NCBI GenBank assembly: GCA_013396915.1
Contig: VWZL01002232.1
Span: forward strand, 526,543 to 590,542
DNA from: Stercorarius parasiticus
Lineage: Eukaryota > Chordata > Aves > Charadriiformes > Stercorariidae
Length of the DNA stretch: 64,000 nt
Direction of reading: 5' to 3'
Of this stretch, positions 13,001 to 25,300 are shown one piece after another. Every line of letters begins with the position of its first letter. The first letter of the stretch is position 1. Position numbers and translations under genes: made by a program. The notes below the pieces were generated by a model that had not been told where the DNA came from, made no database searches, and saw only the letters and a list, made by a program, of their open reading frames with translations.

Positions 13001-14376
13001 AAATTAATATTCAGCCCTTATTTCATGAGAAGTACTGTCTGCTCGGGCTCACAAGTTTAGATTCTTTTTTACATATAAAGCTGAAACAATGGTCCTAGAG
13101 CCTTCATTGAATCTTTGTGATACGGGCAGTTTGGGTATAACAACAAAGCAGGTTTATTTGATGGCTGAACAGTCTTAACAGAGCTAAATAGCTTAGACAG
13201 CAAATCTTTATTTAGATTTAATTGCAGCAGAATCTAATTAACAGTTGTATATTAAAGATTTGAGAGTCTCTGATCTCTTAAAAAATCACCAATACTGCCA
13301 AAACTACAAACTCATAAAAATCATGAGACTGATTTACACTGTGAGATTTTTGCATTGAAATCATGTATGCGATTCCTTTGGAAGGAAAATAATAGTGGTC
13401 ATTAAAAAACAACAAAAACACAAAAGTGATTTAAAGGGCCAAATCTGGGAGAAAGAGTGAAATACTGGAAGAACTAGTAATGAAGAGACTTGCCCTAGTG
13501 TAAGCAGCAGACTGCTCGAAGTATTAGTTAGGTATTACAAAGTTTCGGAGATTTTCATGCTATCATAAGGAGGAATCTAGGAAACATATTTATATTTTAA
13601 CTACGGAGTTATAATGGCAAAACTGTGCCCCTAGCATGGGTGCGTACAGCCCTGCTCTGCCTGGCTGCCAAAAGATGGGGTGGGCCTGTAGCACAGGGCT
13701 CCAGGTAATGTGATGCTGTAGCTTATTTTTCACGTTTCTCTGCAGCAGTACAGACACTCTTCGGTTTAATTCATCTGATGTGCACATAGGAAAAAAAACC
13801 AGAAGTTGCAATACTCCACTGAAAAGAAGGGAAGCAAGAGCTAAGGTCACCTACAATAATGATTTTATGTCTCTCCTACCTTTGAAATCCTTGGCTGCTG
13901 CATTACTTCCTTGGCTGCTGCATTACTTCCATCGGGAGAAAGTTCAGGTTTAGAAGTAAAGACCAAAAAAAAATGCATGTGACTTTTTTTCTTTTGTTTA
14001 TCAACTTTTCCTTCCCACTGCTCTACTGTAGATGACTAATTTCCCCTTCAGTCCTCGGGGGGACTGACAGCACAGCATGGCCCCCAACTGTTTCAGGAAT
14101 GGCTCTTTATTTTGCTACAACAAACTTGCCCGGATGCAGAACATGCATCCAACGTGCAGCCTCCATACTCTTTCTTAGATGCGGCTACTAACCACATGCA
14201 GAATGTGGAAATAAGGCCTACAGCTTCCTTTTTGCAGGTAAAATGGTACCAGAACAGGATGAAGACCTGTAACTGTCCCATAAGCTTCTTCTGTCCCATA
14301 AGATCTTTAGGTCTGGAGAGGACATCTGACCATGACTGTTGTACTAGCAAGAGAAATACTGCACTAGTCCACTTAC
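10088..14376. other. Non-coding block
   Basis: No recognisable coding exon or interspersed repeat. It contains the 20-bp tandem duplication at 13889-13928. A minus-strand open frame at 13590-13850 begins with a hydrophobic leader-like run (MTLALASLLFSGVLQLLVFF), but nothing after it resembles a known secreted protein and no splice structure supports it. Confidence 0.5.
13889..13928. repeat. Exact tandem duplication of a 20-bp unit
   Basis: The unit CCTTGGCTGCTGCATTACTT occurs twice head to tail with no mismatch, followed by CC of a third partial unit. Two identical copies suggest a recent slippage event or a length polymorphism. No coding or regulatory role is apparent. Confidence 0.95.
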
Positions 14377-14465
14377 CTGCATGACTTCCCTCTGCTCTTG
14401 AAAACAATAGCAAACAATAGCATCTGCCCAGTTTCCACCACCTGGCTCTTGGGCATGTAGATCCC
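14377..14465 (-). other. Candidate internal exon
   Basis: Read on the minus strand, a strong acceptor (GTGTGGCTTTGGCATTCCTTGCAG is represented by the pyrimidine-rich GGCATTCCTTGCAG) precedes 89 bases that end at a perfect CAG|GTAAGT donor. All three forward frames are open through the segment; one gives DLHAQEPGGGNWADA, another GIYMPKSQVVETG. Having both an excellent acceptor and a perfect donor about 90 bases apart is less common than isolated sites, so a real internal exon is possible. It lies inside a longer 153-codon minus-strand open frame (14093-14554) that I regard as incidental. No family match; a long non-coding RNA exon is equally plausible. Confidence 0.28.
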
Positions 14466-15075
14466 CTGCAAGGAATGCCAAAGCCACACAAGGAGATAAC
14501 ATAATGCTCAAAAAAATAACACTTGAATATCCAATGCAATTCAGGCAAAGTCAAAGAGTTGTTTCATATTTGTGCCCAACAATTTTTTGGTGAGCAGTGA
14601 GATGGAGCTGCGCTCTGATACTGCAGAAATGGAGAAGTCAGAAGTACATACAAGTTAATGAGACCATGAAAAATGTAAGCTTTTTTGTTTGTTTGTTTTC
14701 TATAGCTTTTCTCTGAATTTCTTATTTTTTTGGCCCTGAGCAGCTGGGAGTATTAGCCCTCCAGAAACAAGTTTTGCAGGAAAACCTAATTACATACACT
14801 ATATTTCAACCCAGAGCACATTTTACAGCCTACTTTGAAAACAAAGCTACTAGTTATGGTGCTATAATGTTATTACCAATGTTATAATAGGGATTTTGTG
14901 TCTGACCTGACTCCTATCTCACCACTCTATCAGATTGGTTGGCTTTTTGCAAAGTCTGATTAAGCATTAACTCAAAACATAAATCCTAAGGAATTTTCCC
15001 AGTCACTTTGACATTTTCTAGTTTGCTGCCATGCATGAAACCCCCATTCTACAAAATCGTATGCTGTCACTTCTG

Positions 15076-15099
15076 AATGCAATGCAATGCAATGCAATG
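15076..15099. repeat. Short AATGC pentanucleotide repeat
   Basis: AATGC is repeated nearly five times without interruption, followed by a further ATGCAA. Each unit carries an ATGCAA-like core, so it could bind octamer or C/EBP-type factors, but a plain microsatellite is the simplest reading. Confidence 0.9.
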
Positions 15100-18000
15100 A
15101 ATGCAAAACACTCTAGGAGCCATGGTAAATACAGACTTTTACATGAAGACACTTGGTTTATTCCAGCTGCATAATTCCTCATCTATTGCTATGTCCTTTA
15201 TGTTCCTAATCAAACCACCTGTTGTTTCAGATAAATGACTAAAACTAATATCTGTCTGTTTTAAGTTTAGGATCCAGAGAGGATGTAATAACAAGACGGT
15301 CATTCAATCTGTATTCTCCAAACAGATAACTAAAATCAATATCCAAATGAAAGAAAAATGTTCAGTTGGACAGAGAAGCAGCTGAAGAAGCTTGGTAGAC
15401 TGCATTCCTAGTGGGAAGAAAGTCCTCTGCCTTTAAAATCTAGGCTGTTCTCACAGTTAGGAACACACCCTTAGGAAAGAGCAAACAGATTCTCCCAAAT
15501 ATGGGGAACTGCACACACTTTCCAAATAAGGAATTCTCCATGGAGTCTTAAACAAAGGAAATCATCTTCTTTTCCCACTGCTAGTCAAATGAACAATTTT
15601 TCCCCTAGAAGAGACTTAAGTATGCTTTCCTAGATGAACACAATCACTTCAGCATTTTGAAGTTCCTATGCTTTCAGTTTTGATTTTGCAAAAGGATAGA
15701 GAAATGATGTCTCAAGTTCCAGTAGGCAGACTTGTTTCTCTAGCTTCTTTATATTCTCTGCTCCAACTGATTTGCGAGAGCCTGTCTGTCTGCAGAGACA
15801 AAATGAAAAGCTTATTTTTTTAAAAAAGAGACTATCTTTCTGAAATCTGTAGAGAGTATGTTCATATGACAAATATTTGTTACTGCTCCCAGAACAAAGG
15901 GAGCAAACCCAGATGTGTATAACTTGTTTGGGAAAGAAAAAAAAAAAAGCCTTAACAATTGTCTAATCTGCTTTTGCTCTATTAGCCTTTTGCTGAGTAA
16001 CAGGCTTTAGGAATCTCTTACAATCAAGGTCGAAGATTGCTACACTCGCACGGATTTAAAAAAAAACGCCTTTGAGCCTGTAGCTGACATGCCTTTGCCT
16101 TCCAGTTCCAGCAGAGCCACCTCTGTCACTATGTTACTTGCAACACCAGCTCATGAGCTCCTGGACAGAACCGACAATGTCATTTATGCACAAATCTACA
16201 GTTCTGGAATTTGGACTTTTCTCCTATACTAGTGCTTTGTGTCAAGTTCTTACTTGCAACTTTCGAAGAGCTGTTTTAGCCCACAGGCAGGCCTCTCAAT
16301 TACTGTTGCAAGATCTCCCAATAAAATCAGGACCTAATTATTAGTGATTTTTTTTCCCTCTGAGAAGCTGGTAAGCAATCAGATTTAGTTGGGGCATGGC
16401 CTCTGACCAGCCTACACCCAAAACATCTTCCCTATACCTTTGTGGGCAGCAGTGGCTGCTAGCTGCTCCAGCCACCTCGGTCCCTGGAAGGCCTCCTAGT
16501 GATGCTCCCCCAAAGCTGTCTTCAAGTACAAATACAGTGTTAGACCCTATAAAGAGGGCAGTACAGCTGGAATTTCCATGCGTATCATCTGACGTTCACT
16601 TTCCATCTCTAAGCTGAAGGTTAGGTCTTAGTTCAGAACAACGTTTTTCTGCTCCAGCAGAGATTGGAGTTCCTCAGACTTTTTTTTTGCTGGTAACAAC
16701 AGCACAATTAACAAACACTGTGAAAGGAATACTGGGAGGAGTGAAACGTTGTTTTTGCTTTAAGGAAAGAATGCCCTCCTTCCATAAAGTTTCCTCTTCT
16801 ACTTGGAGAGGGGAAAAGATGGGAAGGAGTAAGAGAGAAGATTCACACATCTCCCTTTTCACTTTTCTACGACACAATGCAGGGAGTTGCGTTCCACATC
16901 TGGCCTTGAATTGAGTGCTGGACAACCCCCACCCTGGCCACTGCTGCTCAGTTACACTCTCTCTGTCACTCTGCCTCTCAGCTGTGTTCATCCCTGGGAA
17001 GGCTCTCTCTCTTGCCAGGCATGTTCTTGCCTCTTCCTCCCACCCACCCACCCGAGTTTCCCTGGCAGCTCTGTCTCAGGCTTGCTCCAGCCCTTAGGAT
17101 ATCTCCACCTACCACTTCCTGCTATGAAAACCCTTTAGATTTATACCACATCTGCTAACTTGGATAGCAAGACACCAAATGCCGAGCTGTATCACCTCTT
17201 AAAGGCACAGATTGGGGAAGGGATGCAGAAGTGACTTAACGTACCTTGGTAGCTCTTTTTCTGCTTGGATTCTAGGGGACCCCCACACATCAAGAACTGA
17301 ATCTCTTTTAGCAGCCCTTGAATTCCTTCAATTTATTCCAGCAGCCCCTATAAGAGTCACCACAGTGACCACTCCCTGTACAGCAGCTACTGTGTGGGAG
17401 TATTTATGACTGTCCCACACAGCTCTCAAAATATGACAATTCTCCTATTACGGTTGTGATCCTTCATGATTCTTCAGTTGCAGTAACCTGGCCTTGATGT
17501 GATCCTCAGCAATTTTTAGGGCACTTATGCTATTTCCTTGTGCATAACGAGTACAAATATGCAGCTCTAGTCTAGCAGGTGTGCAAGGCTGCAAAGGCTT
17601 TTAAGACAGAAAAAAGTTGGGAGAAGGGGCAGGAAGATGGGAGCTGTAATAGCTCTGTGGAGACTAGGAAAGGAGCTGCAAAGGGCCTCCTAGTCCTTTG
17701 GGAGGAGATGTTCCACAGGAAGCTCAGCAAGAGAGGAGTGTGCTTGAGACTCCCTCTTGACATCTTCTTTGTGGAAAAGGGAGTGAATTAGTTCAATGCA
17801 TCATTATTTAGGAGGTGGCTTGTTGTTTGTTCCATTCCAAGTTATTAAAAATGGAAACACAAAAAAATGAAATCAATTTTCCAGAATCTCACTCCACCAG
17901 CAACTGAAAAGAAACATTTTTACATTTTATTTCTAGCAGGTATGTCATTCAGTGTTGTGAAACTGTAATGTTTGGGCTGTAAATGCTTCAGGGAACTTGA

Positions 18001-18245
18001 AAGAAAACAATTTCCACTGGATCTTAAATCAGAGAAACATCTCTATTACTATGAATTTCTCACACTGTACAAGAACAAGCTTTGATGCTTTTAAATTTAG
18101 CTCTTTTTTACCTCATAACATTACAGCAGGAAAGGGTTCATAAATTTTGAGTATTATACCCCAAATAATGTCAAAACAATGAATGTCAAGATTCCTAAAG
18201 ACAAAAACTGTAGTTTTATGACAGTGGGCAGCAGGGACAGAAGAG

Positions 18246-18276
18246 AGACAGAGACAAAGAGAGACAAAGAGAGAAG
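18246..18276. repeat. Purine-rich GAGACAAA repeat
   Basis: An imperfect array of GAGACA and GAGACAAA units. Low-complexity sequence with no evident function. Confidence 0.8.
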
Positions 18277-18696
18277 GTCACTTATTATAAGATGAACATT
18301 ACACAACAGCAAATATATGACTATATTTCTAATAATGTTAACTCCCAGAAAATGTATGCTATGAATCCTTTTGAACCCCTCAAGACTCATGTGTGGAATG
18401 CAGTATGTGCCGCAGGCCCAAAACAAAGAACACGTACAAATATTTCAAGGACTTAATTTAAAATACTATAGGATTCCTGCATGTAGTGTAAATTATTCTG
18501 ACTGCAATTTCAAGGCTCTTTATGCCTGAGATTAATAAAGGCAGGTTTCCTATATCCCCAGAATATAGGAATATAGCTGTGAAATGAGTGATGTCCATCA
18601 AAATAAAGGACATGATAAATTAGGTCTTTCTCTCCTTACTTTTACTGGCTTCCTTTATTAGGAAAACCTCAGTGCTGACCAAAAGCAAGTTTGATG

Positions 18697-18824
18697 GTGT
18701 TTTGTTTTTGTTCCCCCCCCCCCAAGNNNNNNNNNNNNNNNNNNNNNNNNNNNNNNNNNNNNNNNNNNNNNNNNNNNNNNNNNNNNNNNNNNNNGTGTTT
18801 TTTTTTTGTTCCCCCCCCCCCAAG
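18697..18824. other. Assembly gap flanked by duplicated sequence
   Basis: 68 N bases (18727-18794) are bracketed by two 30-base segments, 18697-18726 and 18795-18824. Both read GTG, ten mostly T bases, GTT, eleven C, AAG, and they differ at one base (a G in the left T tract). The simplest explanation is that two contig ends overlap here but were joined by a gap because the T/C homopolymers were hard to read. The true sequence may then contain a single copy and no missing DNA. Confidence 0.85.
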
Positions 18825-19580
18825 AGACCAATGATTATAACATTTCCTATCCAACCCACATTTCTATCTCGTGTTTCCTGGAGACTATTAGAGTCCCCAC
18901 CACACCAGCCTAATTGTCATGATAATAAAACTATGCCCTGTTCAGTTTCTGAAAGACAAAAGAGGATCCAAATCCAGGAAAGGGTTCGTGGCTGTGAATC
19001 ACTTAAGGAGACTTCCTCCAGTCCAGAGTTAGTTAAGTAAGATCCTGAGCCTCAAAGATTTAGATGTCTAACTTGTATTTAAGGGTACCTAATTACCTTT
19101 AAGAATATGAGCCTAAGTCCCTTGGGGTTAACTTGTGGCTCTCTCCTTAGCATTTCCTACAGCTATTTCAGAGAGATCCCTATTCAGTTTTCTGACGCCA
19201 GGCACTTCAGGAGGGAACAGGTCTCTTATTTCAAACCTGTGGATGCTATTAGGTATCAGAGCAGTTAAAAGCTAAGGTGCTTCAAAGGAACTGCTGGCAC
19301 CTTTTAAATGCCCATCGTGAATTTAGCTTCTCCTTCCCACTAACTTCACTTTGCACACACCTGAAACTCACCTACTGTCCCTTCTTCTTATGCTTTCCAC
19401 CTTCTGTATGCCTAAATACAACAATTTCTTCCACGAGCCCTACATAACCTGCTGCCTTCCTCTAAAAAGCAGCAGCCTTTTTCTTTCCTCTCCTGCTTTG
19501 CAACATCCTTGCTTTGGAATCCATCCAGTAAGCTCCTTAAGCACATGGAGTCACAAGTGCTTAGCACAGAAGGGTATTAC

Positions 19581-19602
19581 ATAAATAATAATAATAATAT
19601 AA
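19581..19602. repeat. ATA trinucleotide microsatellite
   Basis: A short array of AAT/ATA units, grading into AT-rich sequence. No functional implication. Confidence 0.85.
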
Positions 19603-20774
19603 TTAATAGCCCATAAATGGAACCTTAAAGGGCTTCTAATCTTAACACATGCTTGGAAAGCAACTTTCCGAAACTATTTAATTTGGGTGAGAGTTCTTAG
19701 CAGCAACATAATAAGCAAAATATCAAACAAGTTCGTACAATTACATAGCCAAGTGGGCTTCAGCACAAGGCAATATGTGTATATAGTTCGGCTGTGGCAG
19801 AGCTTTGCCCATCCCTGGATTCCTGAAGTTGATTTTTAAACAAAGTTTGCAGGGAACGTGTAGGATGCACTACTGCACTACTCACTTGAAACTGGGTGCC
19901 AGGCTGGAGGAGTGAATCATTTTGGAAGCAGTGGATTTCTTTAAGTTTCCTGAAATAAGAAATGACATAATGTATGCAGTTACGCACACACTAGCAGTAC
20001 GCTGTTGATGCCTATATTTAATGGTTTTGATTTTTTAAAGTTAAGTGATGTCATATGTAATTTCAACAACCCTGGTGTTTGTAAGAACATTTTGTTCTCC
20101 ATTTTCATGCAAGGTTTCAATACCAAAATTGCGAGCAAAATAAGTAGAGTTGAGTTACCACTGCCACTGGAGTTTCTGGTCTTACTTGTGACTGAAATGT
20201 TGCTTATGTATAAAAAAATAGAGATATCCTTAATAACGATTTTTGCTTCAGATCAATTTGACTATAATGTCATCCTCCCACTGCTCATCAGTGGCACATT
20301 TGAAAAGATACTAATCACCTAGTTTTCCATGAAATACACATATTTTAGTAAAAATATGAATGGTTTAGACTGCAGTATTGTTCTGTGCTTGGAAAAGACT
20401 GTCCTGGAAAGCAGGATTCCCCAAAGTGGCTAAGACACAGGCCACAGATCCTCTCCCTGATGTGGCACATCCTTATGTGTTGCCTGACATTTTACATTTC
20501 TGGTGCCCGACTCCACAGCAGGTCCTGGGACGCCACCAACATGTTTTCCATACGGACATGGAAATCTCCTGGGGAAAACCTACCTCCCCTTGGAAAAAGC
20601 AAGCCTATCGGGAGATGGGGAAAACTGCTGGCTTGGAAACTGGGGCACAGCCCTCAGGTCTGTGCCCTCCCAGAGCTTTCATGTGGGGTAACGGCGGATC
20701 CTCTGGGCTGAAAAACAAAGATTTGGCTCTACCGTGTCTACTTTTCCCTCATGTTTTCCCTCCTGTCTCCTCTG

Positions 20775-21310
20775 AGAGGCCACCGGGGCGGAGGGGGAAG
20801 GGGAGGATGACAGGGCCGGATCGACCCGCCGCCGTTCCCGCCCTCTCCCGCCCAGCAGCGGGAAAGAGGGCGCCGAGNGAAACCTGGGAGAAGCCAACGC
20901 AAAACGCAGCGTTATGGGGTTTGCTTCGCGACACGCAGTGCTGTTTTGCGGGGAAAACAAAATAAAAATCATCGTCCAAATTTAGTCAGCGGACCACGTG
21001 TTGTATTATTTTTAATAACCTAGGATAAGCGGCGGCGGGCCGAGCTGGTGGGGAGTTTTTCCTGGCTTGAAAGGGGAGGAATTGTACTTAAGGGGGACCG
21101 GGGGGAGAGACGAGGCGCTGAGGGGAGGCGGCGCTGAGGGAATGGTGGGGGCTGGAAGGGGCGGCTGTGGTGGTCGGGAAAGAAAGAGGTCGGGCGGGAT
21201 GTGTTTGTGGGCAGATGGTGCTGCAATTCTCCTCCTTCAGCAGCTGGAAGGACCGGAGTTAGGGGGATGTGCAGCCGGCGGGGAGGGAGCTGACGTGGAT
21301 GAGAAGGCAG
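20775..21310. promoter_or_regulatory. CpG island, probable promoter
   Basis: In an otherwise CpG-poor window this half kilobase is dense in CpG, with GC-box-like strings (GGGGCGGAG near 20785, GGGGCGGC near 21157), an E-box CCACGTG near 20994 and a half-CRE TGACGTGG near 21291. The plus strand from about 21073 to 21160 carries several G-runs that could form a quadruplex. There is no TATA box in an obvious place, as is usual for CpG-island promoters. The island lies just upstream of a strong GTAAGA donor at 21327 on the plus strand. Minus-strand exon-like segments to the left leave open a bidirectional promoter. One base in the island (20878) is unresolved. Confidence 0.7.
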
Positions 21311-21326
21311 ACAGAGAAGCCAGAGG
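21050..21326 (+). other. Candidate 5' non-coding first exon
   Basis: The sequence downstream of the CpG island ends in CAGAGG|GTAAGA, a strong donor. The start is not defined by the sequence; a transcription start in the island is assumed. If spliced to 22141, an upstream ATG at 21299 (MRRQTEKPE) would be in frame with the coding exon and would extend the protein. If spliced to 22133, the same ATG becomes a short upstream open frame ending at TAG 22155-22157. Which acceptor is used therefore decides the start codon. Confidence 0.4.
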
Positions 21327-22166
21327 GTAAGACAGGGTTCCTGGGCGAGGCAAAGAGAAAGAAACACACTGGGTTGCAGGGGAGGAACGTAAGGTTTGAC
21401 TGGGAAGAGCAAAGGCAGCAAAGCTGCTCCTCATTAGCTGCCATTCCCCTCCCAAAGGTGGAGGAGGGCCCATTGCCCCGCAGGGTGCTGACTGACCAGG
21501 CAGCTGAGGTGGCCCCAGGGCCAGCTACTGCTGGAGTGCTGCCTTGGTTGGTCTCTCCTCATCCTTTCTGCTGCCGTCTGCTAATCTTGCCCAAAAGCAG
21601 GGCAAGGAAGCAGAACGGTGGAGGGGTTGGTGACTGGTGCAGAGCTGAGGGGAATAGGGTAGACCAGCTGGGCTGGAAACGTGGAGCTGCACCCGCAGTT
21701 TGCTGTTCCTCTGCTGTCAACAAATAACAGTGAGAAACCATCATGTCCCTATGCTACTCATCTGTTTAAAAGATGGCAGTTTGCCACTGATAGAGGTTAA
21801 TCCTCCAGCTCAAATGGCAGAAGGGCACGTTGTGGAGGGACAGCGTTCATCAGTCCTGATAATGATCGTGCAGTAACATAGATGATTTCAGATGGTGGGA
21901 TGCGTGTCCTTTCTTTGCTCTAAATACAACCTGCAAAATTATGCTGCAGGACTCGTTCTTAATTTATCCTCCTTCTGCATATATTCATCACGTTGCAGGT
22001 TTCAATGGCATGATCATGTGTTTTTTTCCACGGGATGCGCCTCTTCCTCAGTGCATGAGGTGGACAGTGTTGAGGGCGTGAGTTGTAGCTGGGCACTGAA
22101 GGGGGATGTTACCCATCTGTCTCCCGTTTCAGTTTTGCAGAAACTGGAACACGTCTAGTGAGCAGC

Positions 22167-22315
22167 ATGGCAGAAGTCCGAGGGAGACGGGATGGTCCCA
22201 GGAGCAAGGTGGTTAAACACCAGGTAGCAGAACTGCAGTCTCTCTTTGCCTGCGTGACGGAGCTGCTACACAATGCTGGGCAGCAGCTTAAACTCCAGCA
22301 CGCTGGCCACTGCAG
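22167..22315 (+). CDS. Candidate first coding exon, unknown protein
   Basis: The exon begins after one of two adjacent acceptors, CTCCCGTTTCAG (22132) or TTTTGCAG (22140). The ATG at 22167 has A at -3 and G at +4. It is followed by 49 full codons and two bases, then a CAG|GTATGT donor, so the next exon must begin in phase 2. The peptide starts with a basic segment (MAEVRGRRDGPRSKVVKHQ) and continues as a leucine-rich, probably helical stretch (VAELQSLFACVTELLHNAG). I do not recognise the family and assign no function. The position 0.8 kb downstream of a CpG island supports a genuine gene start. Later exons were not identified within the window. A long non-coding RNA with a fortuitous open frame is the main alternative. 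Confidence 0.38.
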
Positions 22316-25300
22316 GTATGTGCTCCATTGCTCGGGTGTCCAGCTGTCACAGCTACAGCTGACGTCATCCGACTTCTACTCCCAATAAAGAAAGTGGCAA
22401 AAAATTGCTAAATACTCTGAAAAAGTAAGCGAAACAGAAGTTGGAGGTGTCTCAGACTGAGAATACAAAGTACTGTGTCCCTTGTTCATATTCTTTACCA
22501 GCGTTAAGCTTTAGTTAAATTAATATTTTCTGTGATATCAAAGCTAGATTCTGTTTCCCCACATCACATCTGCCTGTATGCTGTTCCATGCCTCTGTGAG
22601 GCAGCTACCAGCTCCCCAAACGCACTAATGCAACCCTTTGTGAGCCTGCAGTGCAGATGATTTAGAGGCCAATCTCATAAATGATTGCATCAGTGCTACT
22701 ATGGAAGCAGAGAACTGTGCTGCGAGAGCAGGACTGGGCAGGTGGAGTTGGGGGCTGAGAGAGAGGAAACGTCTTCAACTGCTTTTGCCATGGGAAGAAA
22801 GTTTTCCTATAGCTGTTCCCCGAGTCCCTTATCACTTGAGTAGTAATGATGGTGTGAAAACTTGCCCCTTACCTTCAAAAGGCGTGTAACAACGTACACA
22901 TTAATGTTGGTGAGTTATTGTGCCATCTGAGCCCCTGAGCAACGTCGGATGAAAAATTCTCTGTGCAGAGCAGAGTTAGGGCAACATTCGGCATATAAGG
23001 ACATACAAGCACAGGCAGAACAGAGAAGAAATCAAATTATCGACCAGGTGCTCACCAAGTGGTTACTGGCTGTTCTGCTCGCCCAATGATGCCAGAATCC
23101 CACAGGAAAAAACCCACCTTAGAACATCACATGTAATTAAAGACTGCATCCTCGCACAATTGTGCAGGGGCCTAAGCGAAGGGCACAGCTCTTAACCCAT
23201 CATTTGACTAAGATACTAATTTCCATTGAGATATTCTGTTCATCCCAAAATACCTCTCTTCCCATGTAGATCCGGTCAGGATGGCTGTTTCTCCCTTGAA
23301 GCCTGCCTGTGACATCTGGGAAGGTTCTGCAGACTGTGAGCAGTATCCCAGTGCCCGAGGAGCAGCGATGACCTGGTAGACACCTCCCAAGTCCTGCCTG
23401 CTGCTGGGGCAGCCCAGCCTGGTGTAGCTCTTGAGCCGGACCGGGGCTGCTGCATTAATTTCCTCTCCGTGAAAGCAGCCTGTGTGCTGAGAGCTGCTCG
23501 GGTGGAGGCAGGCAGCCTGCGTTCCCCAGGGAAAAGCAGGCTCCAGGATACAATATTGATTTGCCGAGGGAGAGTTTTGCCTGAGGGCAGAGAGAAAACA
23601 GAGCAGCTGGGCCCTGCGAGAGGATGGCTTGCCCCACCAGAGATGAATACGCTTCAGCAGACCAGAGAGCAGGCGCTAACAAAGCCAGAGGTTAGAAGGG
23701 CTGAAGTTTCCTTTGTTCTGTTTGTCTTATGGAAAAAAGAGATGAGGAAATAGGTTTAAGGATTCTGGATATAGAGGAGGGAGCTTTACAGAGTAGCACA
23801 GACCATCCAGCAGCAACAGTTTTTTTAAAGACTGTTTTAAGATTGTCTATAGCTTAGGAAACAGTGACTGGTAAGGGTGGGGAATCTAGAAGGTTTAGTG
23901 CATGTTTGCTGGGTTACTTTTGGTTTGAAATAAGGGCAGCTTCAGGGACAAGTGGCCAAGTTCCCAAGCTAGTATTTTGTGGTTTTACAATCACACTTTC
24001 AAAAATGTTTTCTCCTTCCTGTTGCTGTGCGGAAGATCCACCAAAATAGCCCTGAAGATTGCCAGCACACCAGGCAAAAGAAAAAAATATTGCTAATAGC
24101 ATCTGGTTTGCAGTTTGTGTGACATACAACACCAGGAGACAAATAGGTTTGCAATGCAAGTGCTTTTTCTGTTGTTTTTAATTTGACAGTGACTCTTTAA
24201 GAACATAACATTGCCTCCGGAGTTTATTTTACATTTCCCAGTAAATAAGAGTTAGGCTGCCAGGCATGGTTACTTTGGGGTTTTTTTAGTTGTTCCTAAA
24301 ATCATGGTCTAAAAACTCCTAAAATGCAGATTGTGCTGTTGCATGTTTTTGGAAGGACTTGTTCATGGCGTCCCCACAGCACTCCATACTCCGCTTTACT
24401 GGTGCACATTTGCATGTAGGTCTGTATTTGAAGAAATTGTATTTCATAACTTTGTTCTCTTTAATAAGAAAATATGAAAAGCACTTTCCCTTTTTTTGGA
24501 ATAACTGTGATACAAAAATAAGGAGCTAAACAGGGCACAAGAGGTCACTGATATGTGACTGTTTGTGCTGATAGCATGCCTCTTGGGATGGTTTTCATCC
24601 CTGCAGGCAGTACTCCTCAGGCAATGCCCAGGCACAAGCCAGAAACCATTCCCAGTAGGCAGTGTGGGGACTTGTTTTAGGAGAGAAGGAGAATGCTGCC
24701 ACATGGACGCAAGCTGGGCAGTGCCACTGGCCCGTAGAGTCAGAGGACAGGCACTGAACCTGTTCGGGTTGCTAATACACATGTAACTGAAATATATAAA
24801 GGAGGCAGTTCCTCGTTTTCACTTGGAAAGCTGAGAAGCAAATGGTAAGGTGAAGCAGTCAGGGCAAGCAATAGGAGATCTTGGGATACAAATCTTTTTT
24901 ATTAACTTTCAGGGCCATAGATTCACAATGTTGCTGTTTCAGCTTTTCATAATCAGGTAACTAGTATGAAGCACTGCCGCAAATCTCAGCTTCATTAAGT
25001 ACTTGCGTGTCCTACACCTTTCCTGTGTAATGGTCCTGGTCCTACACGGAATCTGTTAGGAGGATCTCAAGCCAGTGGAATATGTAGGTTGCAAGCTTGC
25101 TTGGTTTCTTTATTGAATGTATATAGTGATTTTAAGTAACAAAATACAGATTTGTATCACATTTCAGCTGCACCAGATATATCTGAGTAGTCTTCATCAG
25201 AAAAATGTGTGTTTCCTCTAGGATATAACTCCAAAGTAAAGGGAGAAAGAATCTGGATAAAATTTGTATTTTATTCTCCTAGTAGAAGTCTGTAACCTCT

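Larger units (their letters stand above)
14466..20774. other. Non-coding block
   Basis: No recognised exon. It holds the simple repeats at 15076, 18246 and 19581 and the assembly gap at 18727. A long plus-strand open frame (20378-20965) runs into the CpG island, but its composition and peptide do not suggest a real protein. Confidence 0.5.

Noticed and set aside
14093..14554. 153-codon minus-strand open frame
   Set aside because: It reads through a strong acceptor and a perfect donor, so any real exon here would be only the 89-base core. The peptide has no recognisable domain.
20378..20965. 195-codon plus-strand open frame running into the CpG island
   Set aside because: Longest frame in the window, but the peptide has no known domain, it spans the promoter region and an unresolved base, and GC-rich sequence favours long chance frames.
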